Part shown: positions 22,263-33,200 of the stretch, one piece after another
Position numbering within the stretch: position 1 is the first letter of the stretch
How the letters are laid out: every line of letters starts with the position of its first letter
Source of the DNA: Pollenia angustigena
Taxonomy: Eukaryota; Arthropoda; Insecta; Diptera; Polleniidae
Direction: 5' to 3'
Assembly (NCBI GenBank): GCA_930367215.1
Contig: OV884060.1
Span: forward strand, 183,469,253 to 183,533,252
DNA length: 64,000 nucleotides
Notes under the pieces: generated by a model
The model's database searches: none
The model's input: the letters and a program-made list of their open reading frames with translations, nothing else
Told to the model about the DNA's origin: nothing
Program-made: the position numbers and the translations under genes

Positions 22263-22337
22263 GAGTCCTTGCGGGAATCGAACCCAAAACCACGGCGCTG
22301 ATAGACTAGCTCATTACCAATAAGCCTAACGGGGCAC
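22263..22337 (-). repeat. tRNA-like sequence, probably a SINE head or tRNA pseudogene
   Basis: Minus strand: an A-box-like TAGGCTTATTGGTAATGAGC and, about 35 bases on, a good B box GGTTCGATTCC inside a 75-bp patch. The acceptor arms do not pair, so it is not an intact tRNA. The sequence continues on the minus strand into a region with CGGACGGATCGACGGACA (about 22095), which could be the SINE body. Confidence 0.4.
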
Positions 22338-22846
22338 TCATTTCTACACATAAATCTTTAAATTTTCTGGTTCTGGTTATAATTTCAGAATTTTATTTTT
22401 AAACTTTCACATAAAATAAAATTGGTAAAATACTGGTAGTGAAAATAACAAAATCTTTCTATGAATGACCTAGTTATAGACAAATCACTAACTTATTCTA
22501 CCAGAAAGCATGGTTTTGGTACCGTTAAGTCCATTCCATATGAGATAGGAGATCTTGATTTTGCTCAGATATTTCGTATTATATATCAAAATCCAATTGC
22601 TTTCTAAGGCTGATATGGATTCATGAAATTAATGGATTATGTTACAAATGAAATACAAATAAGACTCTAATAGTCTTTCTGCTATACATTCTTCTACTAT
22701 TCTTTACAAATTCCCATAGTTCTTTACGACAATATATTTTAACTGCAGGTCAAATATAAATAGCACGATCTTTTTCTTGACTTTTCTGGACAATTTAATG
22801 TAATCTCATTATTCCCTAGTATTCCTACTTATATATGTAGTCTTAA

Positions 22847-23198
22847 AGGCCAGATTACACTATTATACTTTGTATTAATACATGTCAAAAACTCAAGTAA
22901 TATGACAAAGTGTGATAGTGTGAATGCAATGTGTCACGAAAATAACAAGTATTAAGAAAAAAGTTTGACATCCCATACGACTTCATCGTTTTTTGAAAAA
23001 TTTCAAAACAATAATACTTTTCATTGGATCAGGGTTGCATTTTATTTCATGTGTGAGTGTTTATACTTTGTGAGATGGTGTGAACACGAACTGTCATGTT
23101 ACATTAGATTTTTTGACAGTCGCAACAAAACTCATTAGATTTCTATCTCACAAAGTATTATGGAATACGTAAGGCTTGTGAGATAGTGTAATCTAGGC
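22847..23198. mobile_element. TTAA MITE inserted in the Penelope-like RT
   Basis: 352 bp, inverted orientation relative to 21303-21655, with TTAA at 22843-22846 and 23199-23202. RT homology is continuous on its two sides, which proves insertion into the retroelement. Confidence 0.9.
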
Positions 23199-23202
23199 TT
23201 AA

Positions 23203-23894
23203 GTATTATAGAAGGCAAATGGAATTTAATTAGGGAACATACGACTATTGAAAAATAATTATTGTTAAGGATTCTAAAATTTTGCATAGATGATAGTAGA
23301 TATTTTCAATATAATAGAAAAATATATTCTCAGCAAAAAGGATTACCTATGGGTTCTACAGCTTCTCCAGTTGTGGCAGGTATAGTTATGGAGGAACTTT
23401 TAGATACTTGTATTAGAGGATTAACTACTAAACCAAAAATTATAACAAAATATGTAGATGATCTATTTTGTATTATTTCAGAATGTGAAATAGAAAACAT
23501 GTTAAACATATATAACTCCTTTCACCAGGATATTAAATTTACAATTGAAAAGGCATGTGATCTTAAGCTTCCATATTTAGACACATTAATTATAAGAAAG
23601 GGGAATATGTTATTAGTAGATTGGTACCAGAAGAAAATTTCTTCAGGAAGAATTATTAATTATTATTCAAAACATCCGAGAAGAGTTATTATGAATACTG
23701 CCAAAAATCTTATAGATAAAGTTTTAAATATTAGCGATATAGTTTTTCATAGAAAAAATAAAATAAAAATCAACAATATTTTAGAGGATAATAATTTCCC
23801 AGAAGAATTGATTTGTAGATTGATTGGACAGTACAAAGGACATAGGGAAGGTAGTGGGAATACGGTTGCTGAACCTAAGATTTATAAGTCTTAA
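23203..23894 (+). pseudogene. Penelope-like reverse transcriptase fragment
   Basis: The long frame from 23262 carries the RT fingers/palm blocks: KIYSQQKGLPMGSTASPVVA (the GLPMGSPLSP motif) and KYVDDLFCI with the catalytic YVDD, then LPYLDTLI. This order and spelling are typical of Penelope-like elements rather than LINEs. A TAA at about 23255 separates it from its upstream residues, and it ends at TAA at 23894. The N-terminal RT part is cut by the MITE. Confidence 0.88.
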
Positions 23895-24357
23895 ACTTAT
23901 GTACCAGTGATTTCTGAACGACTGGAAAACTCTAATGTTTATGACATTAATAATTATAGGATGGCTTATAGGACATATAATACATTAGATAGATTATTTA
24001 GTAAAATAAAATATAGAACAGAGAAATTAGATAGATTTAATATTATTGATAAAATTCCTCGCAAGGTTAAGGATAATGAAATATGTAATAAGGTACTACG
24101 AAATCAAATTAAAAATTAGACTGGCAGGACATAGATCTGATCAAAAATACAAAAATATGTCTTCTCAAAAAACTGCATTGTCTTCACATTGTGCTAATTT
24201 TAAACATACACCAGATTTCGAAAATACAACAGTTTTAAATACAGAAACAAACTACAAACGACGCTTCATGCTAGAAATGTTACAACTAATCAACACACCA
24301 ATAGAACAAAGAATTAATTTTAAAACCGATACAGACAATGTAGCTCAAAATTACTGA
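23895..24357 (+). pseudogene. Penelope-like linker and GIY-YIG endonuclease remnant
   Basis: Frame 23907-24119 gives the linker (SERLENSNVYDINNY, KIPRKVKDNE). Frame 24046-24357 gives the endonuclease C-terminal half (IRLAGHRSDQKYKN, KTALSSHCANFKH, ENTTVLNTETNYKRR). The central GIY-YIG block expected between them is missing, and the two parts are in different frames, so a deletion removed the catalytic core. Confidence 0.75.
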
Positions 24358-24999
24358 CATTTAATTTATAAGAATAAGATAGGAAATTGAATAAGTTTAG
24401 AAAAATGTAATAGAAAAAATTTGTTTCCTGTGTATTATTTTTCATGTTGTCAATTATTGTTATTTAATTTAAATTTTGTTTTATAAAAATTTATTTAAAA
24501 TTTATAAACCTAAGATCCCTGAAGAAGCTGTCCATTGTGGCAGCGAAATATTGGATAAATAATAAATTAATATATTTTTCTTAACCTGACCTTGAGCTTG
24601 ACTTAAAAATAAGAACAAACAAAATAAATATATTTAAACATTGTCATAAAAACTCAATCTTCAAAACAAATTTAAATAAAATTTATGAAGAGGTTTCTAA
24701 GAATAAATACATACAACGTTTTTTTAAAATACATAGAATAAATTTTTCTAAAAAAAAAACGTTTTAAGCAAGGCGAATTTACTTCAGGTGGCGGCGAGAC
24801 TACAACAAGTCAACAACACGAAAAACAACACTGTATTTTATTGTTGCTGGTCGGTATGTCAAAAAAAGTAAACAAGGCGAATTAAATCGTAAACAACTTT
24901 TGACATTTCTCTATATTAGTTTGAAAAAAGTAGTCTACAGCACATAACAAAAATTATAAAAATTACATTTAAGTTGTATTAAAATAAAAACTACTTCCA

Positions 25000-25486
25000 A
25001 ATTCATGCGTTTTGGGTGGCAAAAATATCTTCCACGTCATCGTAAAGGTTTTTGTGCTTTCCAGCAATATTTGCAAACTGTAAATTGGCATCAGAGGCAC
25101 TTGTTTACTTCTCTCTTTCAAACATTTGTTTTATATCATATCGACCATCATCAGGAAAGAATCGAACTCTTTCGCCAGTTTCATCATGGGTGTTAACACG
25201 TTTTTGCTGTTGTTTTTTCTTGCCGCCGTATGAATCATTTGGATCCAGTATTTTCGATGGTGGAAATGGTCTAGTATGTCCCGCTTGATCAGTGTGAGTT
25301 AGTAAGATATTTTCATCTTTGTTTACACCAGATTTATCGCCTTAAGATTTGGACCTGTTATCGTTACTCTCAATATTTAGAGATTTTTGTCGTTCTTTAA
25401 AAATATTTCTTTGGGCGCGTACTTTTCCTAGCTTTTTTCGTAGTTTATCTGCAAGTTTCATATTGCACATTATTTCAGCTTTAAGT
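25000..25486 (-). pseudogene. Captured CWF19L2 fragment, central part
   Basis: In one minus-strand frame from 25486 downward: KILKAEIMCNMKLADKLRKK, then a stop, then ENILLTHTDQAGHTRPFPP, KKKQQQKRVNTHDETGERV, RFFPDDGRYDIKQMFEREK, another stop, and NLYDDVEDIF. Blocks and order match CWF19-like protein 2, a spliceosome-associated protein related to yeast Drn1/Cwf19 (family knowledge: AKIIKAEMMGN, then a VRTDQSGRVWP-like segment, then a HEERERVRYFHDDD-like segment). Two in-frame stops and the lack of the C-terminal CwfJ/HIT-like region mean it cannot make the host protein. Confidence 0.85.
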
Positions 25487-25494
25487 ATTTTTGC

Positions 25495-26622
25495 GGCAAA
25501 AGTGCACTTTACGGGGCGTACGAAAAAAAAAAAAAAAAATATTGGACCCCCTCTGGAATAAAAAAAGAAAAAAATCAAAATTAAAATTTAAGGGGGCTGA
25601 GGCCCCTGGGACCCCATGGATCAAAAAAAGCGGTCCGCCCACTTAGTGGTATGTGTGGGTACTCGAATTAAAGGTAATTGTGTAAAAAATACGAAATTAA
25701 TAAAATTTAGGTCGAGCGGGACTTCTGGGTCCCTCTGAGGGCTAAAATATAGCCCCTCGCACCCTTATAACTATGTGTGGGTACTCGAATGAAAGGTATT
25801 TTGCTTACGATTGTATTGTTTAAGGGAATAGCAACGTAGACAAACAATTTGTTATAAAAATCGCGGGATTTTTTTTATTTTTTTGTAACTAAAGCTTTTC
25901 TGTATAGCCGGCCTTCGGCCGGGCGCAAAGATTTTTTTCCTCTATGGTATAACAAAGACCCGCTTCGCTAACTAAAGCTTTTCTCTATAGCCGGCCTTCG
26001 GCCGGACGCAAGGATTTTCTCCTCTATGGTATAACAAAGACCGGCTTCGCTAACTAAAGCTTTTCTGTATAGCCGGCCTTCGGCCGGGCGCAAGGATTTT
26101 CTCCTCTATGGTATAACAAAGACCGGCTTCGCTAACTAAAGCTTCTCTGTATAGCCGGCCTTTGGCCGGGCGCAAGGATTTTCTCCGCTATTGTATAACA
26201 AAGACCGGCTTCGCTAACTAAAACTTCTCTGAATATAAAAGATACATAAATTAACCTAGAGAGGAAAATATTAAACGAATACAAAAACAAAATACATATT
26301 TGCAATCGTGAGCAAATTACCTTTAATTTGAGTACCCACACAGATTTGCATAAGTGTTATGGGGGGCACTTTTTTTGCCCCAGAGGGCCCTAGAAGAGCC
26401 GCCGACCAAAAATTTATTATTTTTGTTTTTGTTGTACAATTACCTTTAATTTGAGTACCCACACATACCATTTAGTGGGCGGGGCGGTTTTTTGGACCCA
26501 GGGGTCCCCACGGGCCTCAGCCCCCTTAAATATTAATTTTGGTATTTTTTTTTTTAATTCTGGATCGGGTGGCATATTTTTTATATTTTTTTTTCGTACG
26601 CCCCGTAAAGTGCACTTCAGCC
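25495..26622. mobile_element. Large foldback element with an 82-bp tandem core
   Basis: Ends GGCWRAAGTGCACTTTACGG are inverted, and the target duplication ATTTTTGC (25487-25494 and 26623-26630) is perfect. Each arm holds GAGTACCCACACATACC-type blocks twice, and GGGGCTGAGGCCCC / GGCCTCAGCCCCC near the tips. The core is the 82-bp array. It interrupts the captured CWF19L2 homology exactly: removing the element and one duplication restores GAKILKAEIM on the minus strand. Related to the foldback at 13545-13990. Confidence 0.92.
25886..26240. repeat. Tandem array, 82-83-bp palindrome-containing unit, over 4 copies
   Basis: TAACTAAAGC starts at 25886, 25969, 26051, 26133 and 26215 (periods 83, 82, 82, 82). 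Each unit includes GCCGGCCTTCGGCCGG, a strong hairpin, and CTCCTCTATGGTATAACAAA. The same units occur in the arms of the foldback at 13545-13990. This is not a CRISPR array: there are no unique spacers. Confidence 0.93.
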
Positions 26623-26630
26623 ATTTTTGC

Positions 26631-27215
26631 TCCTAATTCGTTCATTTGATGGTCAATAAAAAAATTCTGATGTAGAAGTGCAAGATTTTTCATTTTATTC
26701 CTCTTTCGGTACAGCTTCATTATATGCAGTCTCATCATCACTGCCATCGTGTAATTTTCTCTGAGGCGTCTTGCTTTCAGTGAATTTATTTTTGTTGCTT
26801 TGCTTTTTCCATTCTTTACACTGAATTAAACTTTGCAAATATATTGATTTTTCTGATTTTGTCGTACGCATCAATTTGTTTTTTTTTTGTTTAATTTGGC
26901 TTACTTCCTATGCGTTCCCGTGAATACGTTTTTAACATTAAAGCGTCTGTCATCCAACTATCTCGTTGTAGTGGCTCTTCTCTTTTCTTCAAATCCACAA
27001 ATTTATTTATTGGACTTTTTTTTGGATCTTTTATTGTGCTTATCATTTTTCTTTTTTGATTTATTTATCTTGGCTTCTTTGCTCCTTTTCTTAAGCTTTT
27101 CTTCGACTGATGGGAGCATCCAATTTGTTTCACCTTTCAATATCATTTTGGTGTGCCGTTCAGCTCTTTGTTCAGCCCGTTTTTTTGCAAAAACTTCCAG
27201 TTACAATTTAACATA
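26631..27215 (-). pseudogene. Captured CWF19L2 fragment, N-terminal part
   Basis: Minus strand, from about 27200 downward: KKRAEQRAERHTKMILKGET with NWMLPSVEEKL, then a Lys-rich run, then QRDSWMTDALMLKTYSRER, then SDDETAYNEAVPKEE, then HQMNELGAKM up to the foldback insertion. These match CWF19L2 N-terminal blocks (the TWMLPDVNER-like segment, the Lys-rich tract and the RDEWMTVDFM-like segment). Frame changes and stops separate the blocks, and much of the middle of the protein is missing. Confidence 0.8.
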
Positions 27216-27358
27216 AACATCTTTTGACATATCTCTACATAATAATAAAAAAAAAATGTAAACACCTTTTGACATGTCTCTACCCAATTATGCAAGAAGA
27301 AAGTAGCACTGCTGTGTTTTCACCGCCACCTGAAAGTCAATTCGCCTTGGTTTTAAGA

Positions 27359-27661
27359 AACATTTTTAAACAAAAAAAGTTTTTTAAACAATTTTCAAAG
27401 ACATTTTTTTTCCTTTTTTCGTTTCTATTTAACACAAAAAAAATATTCCTTTTTTCACACAAAAAAATGTATTATATAAAAAATAAAATTTAATTTTGTG
27501 TTTTCCGTTCGTAATTTCCGACCCTTGGTAGTCACTTTTTAGAAAAACTCGTCATTTTGCTAAACTTGGAAGAAAAAACCGTCAAACCTGGCAGCTCTTT
27601 TTTGCGCTTTTAATAATAAAAACGCCATTTTAATGTACTAAAACCGAATTTTTTCAATTTA
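27359..27661. other. No gene seen
   Basis: Flanking sequence right of the composite transposon; T-rich, no features. Confidence 0.4.
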
Positions 27662-28062
27662 AGGCAGAATTAGTCTTTACTTTCTGTTTCTGTTCTGTTC
27701 CGTGCCGTTCTGTTACGAAATTGTAATAGTTACTTTTTCTGTAGCAACTTATCAGCCAGCCATTTATGACAAATTTATTAGTTTTGCACCGTCTATTGTT
27801 TTATTTCAATCACTTTTATGCAAATAAATTTTAAGAAATTAAATTTTATGAATTCTTTAAATCAAAAAATTGTTTATTTCAATATAAATATGTATTTTTT
27901 ATTATTTATTTTGCTGTCACTTACAATAACTTAACAATTTTTTGATTTTAACAAACTGAACCGCAACAGAACGGAAAAACTAATCAATTTCACAGGTTTT
28001 TTAATAATAAAAACAAGTCAGCTGATTCGTAACAGAACAGAAAGTAAAGACTAACTGAGCCT
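27662..28062. mobile_element. MITE with TTAGTCTTTACTTTCTG arms
   Basis: Left end AGGCAGAATTAGTCTTTACT, right end the complement of AGGCTCAGTTAGTCTTTACT. The arms continue through repeated AACAGAACGG / CCGTTCTGTT blocks. It is flanked by TTTA and TTAG, so a TTAA-like target is possible. The tip AGGCTCAGTTAG is shared with the small MITE at 33331-33511. Confidence 0.7.
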
Positions 28063-28359
28063 TTAGTCCGTTTTTCACATGTCTTTAAGCGTGAAGTATC
28101 CCAAGAGTTGACATCACTGCTATACGCTCTTTTGCCACAAATATGTATCTCGCTCTTAAATGCTTAAGTACAATTGTAAATAAGCATGGCAAAAAAATAA
28201 ATACCTTCATATAAACATATGCATTAAGTATGTTGAAGCTACCTAATCTTAATCAAAAAGAAAACAAAATTATTGTTTATCAATTTTATTTTATAAACAA
28301 TATTTGTTAATGATATTTTAATACATTCGTACATAGTACTTATGTAGGTATGTACTTAT
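28063..28359. other. No gene seen
   Basis: AT-rich spacer between two transposons. Confidence 0.4.
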
Positions 28360-29382
28360 CAGTGTTGCCAGTGAAATTACAAGAAAGATACATTTTAGTT
28401 GCCAAAAAGATACACTTTTTCCCAAAAAGATACATAAAAATTTTAAAATCTATTTAGGTATAAAGTTTAACAACTATTAACATACTCTTTTATTTCATAT
28501 TTAATGAATATTGTAAAGAAAATGATCAGGTACGTTTTAGGTGTCGACTCGAATTGAAATTGGTGTTCATAAATTGGAGTTCTCAAATCCACATGTTTTT
28601 GTGTATTCGAAGTTTTTGTTCAAAAAAACATTAGTTGAACTAAAGATCGCTGATTTGCTAACCGCAGCATGATAGCAAAGTCTAATATTTATTAAAAAAA
28701 AACACTTCTAACGCGAATATTCATCGTTTAAGCTGTAAAGAATTAGAAAACTAATAGGAACAAATCGCGTTTATCGCGAACATGGCTTAAATTCGCGAAA
28801 CATTGCTAAATTTAAAACAAACTCAAAAACTAGTTTAAGATCGCTTAATCGATGGAAAGAAACAACTTGTCGGAAAATAACATCAGAAGTGTTAAAAAAA
28901 TTAGCTATAATTATTTCAAAATCAATAAAAAAAGTCGATTTTAAATTTTGGGTTAGTTAAGGCCTTTTGCGATTTAGGTAACGAAAATGCCCGGATACCA
29001 TATAATTTCATTTTTAAATTTAATTAAGTCATAAATATTATGTAGGTTTTTACTAAGGCGATTATATAAAAAATTTCATATAAATTTCCTGAAAATAAAA
29101 AAGATGTTCATATTTCTTCAGAACAACTTAGTACTACTAGTAGTCATCAATTAAGGTGGATCATATGTTTAAACATCCTTTATGCTTTCTTTCTTCATTA
29201 TTTAAGCTGCTATTGTATTAGTATTGAGTCGGCAACGATGATCAGTCTTCCAATATTTTATTTCTGTACATTTTGCGTACAGATTCAAAAGATACGAAAA
29301 ATGTCAGGATTATAAGTATATGGTACTTGAAGTCATCAAAAGATACGAAAAATGTATCTTTCGTATCCTAATGGCAACACTG
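28360..29382. mobile_element. Non-autonomous hAT-type element
   Basis: Ends CAGTGTTGCCA and complement, target duplication GTACTTAT perfect over 8 bp (28352-28359 and 29383-29390). CAGTG-type ends with 8-bp duplications are standard for hAT. Subterminal AAAGATACA / GATACGAAAAATGT repeats occur at both ends. No transposase frame in 1023 bp. Confidence 0.9.
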
Positions 29383-29966
29383 GTACTTATGTTTTGTCTT
29401 TATCGTCTCGTCTCTGTTGGTGCACTATCAAAAAGCTGCAAAAAAATTTAAGGCGCCCACTGAATTTTAAATGCTATATACATACAGTGTTTGCCAGAAA
29501 AATACGTACATTTTGATGGGGTTTCTTTGAAAAAAATTATAAAATACACATGTGAATAATGCGATTGTTATAGAATAAAAAGAAATAAAAAGAAAAAGAG
29601 CAGCCATAAACAATGCGCAAAATTCTTAACGTTGGCGTTTTTCTTCATTTTTGATGTGATTTTTCTGAAAGAATCAAAAACAGAAAAACACTACATGGGG
29701 TCTGGGGTGGGTATGGATGGATAGATAGATACTCTTAGATGGATATCTGTTTAAGTTTATATGTATTTATGTACTTGTTTGTGTTAAACTAAAGAACATA
29801 CATATGTATGTTTGTGTGTTTCTGACTGAGGTGGCTCCTCTGACTATTTGTCATGATGGCGTTAATAAAAATGATAATAATGAAGTTTTGTTGTTTGTGT
29901 GCTCATAATGATGTTTTGAGGCTGCCTATGCAGGCTTTCAATATAACCAACCAACACTATATTTAT
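29383..29966. other. Region upstream of glycogenin exon 1
   Basis: Noncoding. Short ATGG/TAGA and TATG microsatellite-like runs near 29700-29810. The proximal promoter should lie towards the right edge if 30230 is the true first coding exon. Confidence 0.4.
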
Positions 29967-29972
29967 TCAGTT
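29967..29972 (+). promoter_or_regulatory. Possible initiator (TCAGTT) for glycogenin
   Basis: TCAGTT matches the fly Inr consensus TCAKTY and sits 258 bp upstream of the ATG, in a stretch that is GC-richer than its surroundings. There is no TATA box at the proper distance and no good DPE, so this is only a candidate. Confidence 0.25.
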
Positions 29973-30229
29973 ACTCGCCGCTGGTGTACGAAACAACAGC
30001 ATTTCTCTCCTACTAAATAGCAACAAATTTAGTTAACTCAACGGGTCGCAAAGAAAAATTTAATTTTACCGTCGATTCTTTATTTTACAATATTTTTTAA
30101 CGTTTAAAAAAAATCAAACTTGTTAGTGCAAAACATAAAAAGAGAAATCCTTGCAGATTTTTTTTAAGAAAAGTGAAAATTTAAATAATTTTTTTAAGTG
30201 TTGAAAGATTTAAATAAAAAATAAACAAA

Positions 30230-30236
30230 ATGAGCA
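30230..30236 (+). CDS. Gyg: Glycogenin exon 1 (Met-Ser plus one base)
   Basis: CAAAATGAGCA followed by GTAAGTTTT gives a good start context and a consensus donor after seven coding bases. Joined to exon 2 it yields M-S-N then FAWVTLTTND, matching the MS(K)FAWV start of fly glycogenin. The first intron is about 12 kb. Because the exon is so short, its identity rests on phase and on the match of the first residues. An alternative is at 38283. Confidence 0.65.
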
Positions 30237-33200
30237 GTAAGTTTTCTTCCTTAAGGCCAAAAATTGTTAAAAATAAAATAAAAGTTTATAAATAAATATG
30301 CAAATAAAATTTAAATTATGCAGCATGGCAAAGAAAATGTTATAATTTTTTATAAAAAAAATAATTTCAACAAAAATTAAAATTAAATTACCTATCATGG
30401 CTTTTTAAAAAAAGTTTTTTTTAATAAAAAGTGACTTCTGGCTTTTTCATGCAAAAATCATAAATTGTTATATTTTAATTTAATTTTTAATACATAAACC
30501 TTGATATTTTTTTAAATAAATTTGCCAAATTTTAAAAATTTTTTTTGAGATCTTTTAGATTTGCATTAAAGAATAAAAAATTTTCAAGCGACCTTAAGTG
30601 ACCTTCATAAAAAACAACAAAAAACGACAACAGTTAGCGTGTGTTTGGCAGCTCTTTAAACAAAATAACTACAATAAGAAAAAAACAAACAAAAACCTAT
30701 TTCTCTTGAGTTGTGTTTAGTTTTTCTGCTACTTTAAATAACAAAAAATAAATATTAAAGAAGAATAGCAACAAATATGTATTGTAGAATTTATTAATTA
30801 AAATGATTGCAGGTTTTTATTTATTAATTGTCATTCTATTTTTAATTTCCTCATAATTAGATAAGAATTATGGTTATTTCTAACACACATTCAGTCTTCT
30901 CTATTTTTAATATGAAATTATGCAAAAAATTTCATAATTTACCGTTTTTATTCATACGATTTCTGTCATTCGCTTTTGTTTTTTTGAATTACCTTTTCAC
31001 TTGTTTATACCTTTCTTCTCTTCCATGATTTAAATCTTCTACATACCTACATACCTACCAACATATTTAACATGGATAAGAACATCCATACAAATGTAGG
31101 TATGTACATATGTACATACATGCATACAAATTGTTAAAGAATTATTGATTTTTCTAATTTCTTCCTGTTTTGTGTTTGTCGTTTTTAACGTCATGTATTA
31201 CGTTACATTTTGTTGACGTAGAATTATGGGGTCAAATTGTGTTAAGTAATGCAAAAAAAAAACAAAACCATATGTGCAGTGCCGCTGCTGTGATAACGAC
31301 TCAGTGAATACATACTTGTTAAAAAAAAGTAATCGAATATGCCGGTATTTTTGTTGTTTGTTTCAATCATTCCTTTTGAATCTTAAATGACCGGCATTTT
31401 ATAATGATAATTAACTACATATTTAGGGTAACCAGCTTTTTTTTCTTAATATAGGGGTTTTGAAAAGAAGCTAGTTTTCAAATTTAGGTACATACATACA
31501 CACATAAGTATATAGGTATGTATGTATGTATGTATGTTTGTAGTTATACATATCTTCTTGATAAGGGTAATTATAACACTGTGCTCGAATTTGACACTTT
31601 ATGTGGACAGATTTTAATCATTTATGGCCTGTTTTGCTTGGAGCTTTGTTTTCTATACGTGAAGATTATTTAACAGCATAGTTGCATTTTGCAATTTTTA
31701 TGCCGTTAAAAAAAAACTATACCTTGTAGGTATGTACCTATATGATTTAACAATATACCTATTGTTATATTGTGGAATTTGTTAAAAATTATTAACCTTT
31801 ATTAAATAATAAAGAAAAGAAAAAACGTGAAAAATGCACACAAGGTAGTGGCGAAATATCTGCTATAATAAACTTAAATATTTTATATAAAAAAATAATA
31901 CTCCAGGCTCGAAAATTTATTTATACATTTAAGATATGTATATGCCTGTATTCATAAAAAAGTTTTAAATTTAATTTAGGTTTACAAAACAAATTTTGTA
32001 TAAAAATTTTAATTAAAAAACTTTTGTTAAATTTAATAATCTTTTATGAATACGGGGGATAATTTTTACACAGAAACAGACAAAGTTCGGTTATGAAATA
32101 AAAAAAAAAACAATAAGCAAAGTCTGTTCTGAACATTATCTTATATAACGTTTATATTCTAAAACCAATATTGCTTAAAATTATATCGGTTATATTCTGA
32201 TAAACGCATTTCGCTTAAAATTCGCGATTTCGATTTGACAAACGAAAACGCTAGAAATTTGGCGTCTTCCAACTCCTAGTGTTTACAAAAACGATTTGGC
32301 ATATTTTATGAAACAGCACTTTGAAGAGAAAACGAAATTATGCACAACCATGGCATGGCCGAAAATTAAAAAAATAAAACGCTAAGCTCGACCCAAAAAC
32401 GAAAGTTTGGAAAAGATATACCTTACACAGAATAAGTTGAAGAAGAGTAAAAATTGGCAATGAGCTTTTAATATTTATATTTAAAAAAAATCGTTCTATA
32501 AACACTTTAAACTCAAAGTCAAATTTTTGTCACGTTACGCCAGCAAGCAATTATAAATGTGTCTCAAAAAGTTTTTTTATGTATTATTTGCATTCATTTA
32601 AGGCTAGATTACAGTATTATACTTTGTATTAATACATGTCAAAAACTCAAGTAATATGACAAAGTGTGATAGTGTGAATGCAATGTGTCACGAAAATGAC
32701 AAGTATTATGAAAAAAGTTTGACATCCCATATGACTTCATCGTTTTTTGAAAAATTTCTAAACAATAATACTTTTCATTGGATCAGGGTGGAATTTTTTT
32801 TCATGCGTGAGTGTTTATACTTTGTGTGATGGTGTGAACACAAAGTGTCATATTACGTTAGATTTTTTGACAGTCGCATCAAAACTCATTAGATTTCTAT
32901 CTCACAAAGTATTATGGAATACGTAAGACTTGTGAGATAGTGTAATCTAGGCCTTAGTAGCAAAAATGTGAAACATTTGACAACATTGGCTTGAAATACA
33001 AGCTTATTTGCTTGATGGCGTTAGGCTACAAAAAGTAAACCTTCGCTGGAAATGCCCATGTACAAGATCTGATAAGCCCTATAATATACTTGTTTCTTCA
33101 TAAATACAGTATTCTTCTTTTAAATTCTACCAAATTATTAAAATTTCGTTTATGGCAAACAGCGCCTATCCGCAAACTGTTTAATTTAAACAGAAAAACT

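Larger units (their letters stand above)
22770..24570 (+). mobile_element. Penelope-like retroelement, defective
   Basis: RT homology begins before the MITE at 22847 (FNVISLFPSIPT) and resumes at about 23203 (KWNLIREHTT). RT and part of a GIY-YIG endonuclease follow, then a 3' part with CCTGAAGAAGCTGTCCATTG, a feature common to Penelope 3' regions. The 5' end is not defined. The element has been broken by a MITE insertion, stops and a deletion, so it is inactive. Confidence 0.85.
24769..27350. mobile_element. TIR transposon carrying a captured CWF19L2 gene copy
   Basis: Inverted ends CAAGGCGAATTKACTT continue into CAGGTGGCGG on both sides. The target duplication GTTTTAAG (24761-24768 and 27351-27358) is perfect over 8 bp. 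CAAGGCGAATT recurs subterminally near 24874. The interior carries minus-strand homology to the splicing factor CWF19L2 (see pseudogene entries) instead of a transposase, plus a later 1128-bp foldback insertion at 25495-26622. Without that insertion the element is about 1.45 kb. The superfamily is undecided; 8 bp fits hAT or P types. Confidence 0.85.

Noticed and set aside
25886..26240. Regular repeats with palindromes, CRISPR-like at first sight
   Set aside because: Units are contiguous 82-83 bp with no unique spacers, in a fly transposon.
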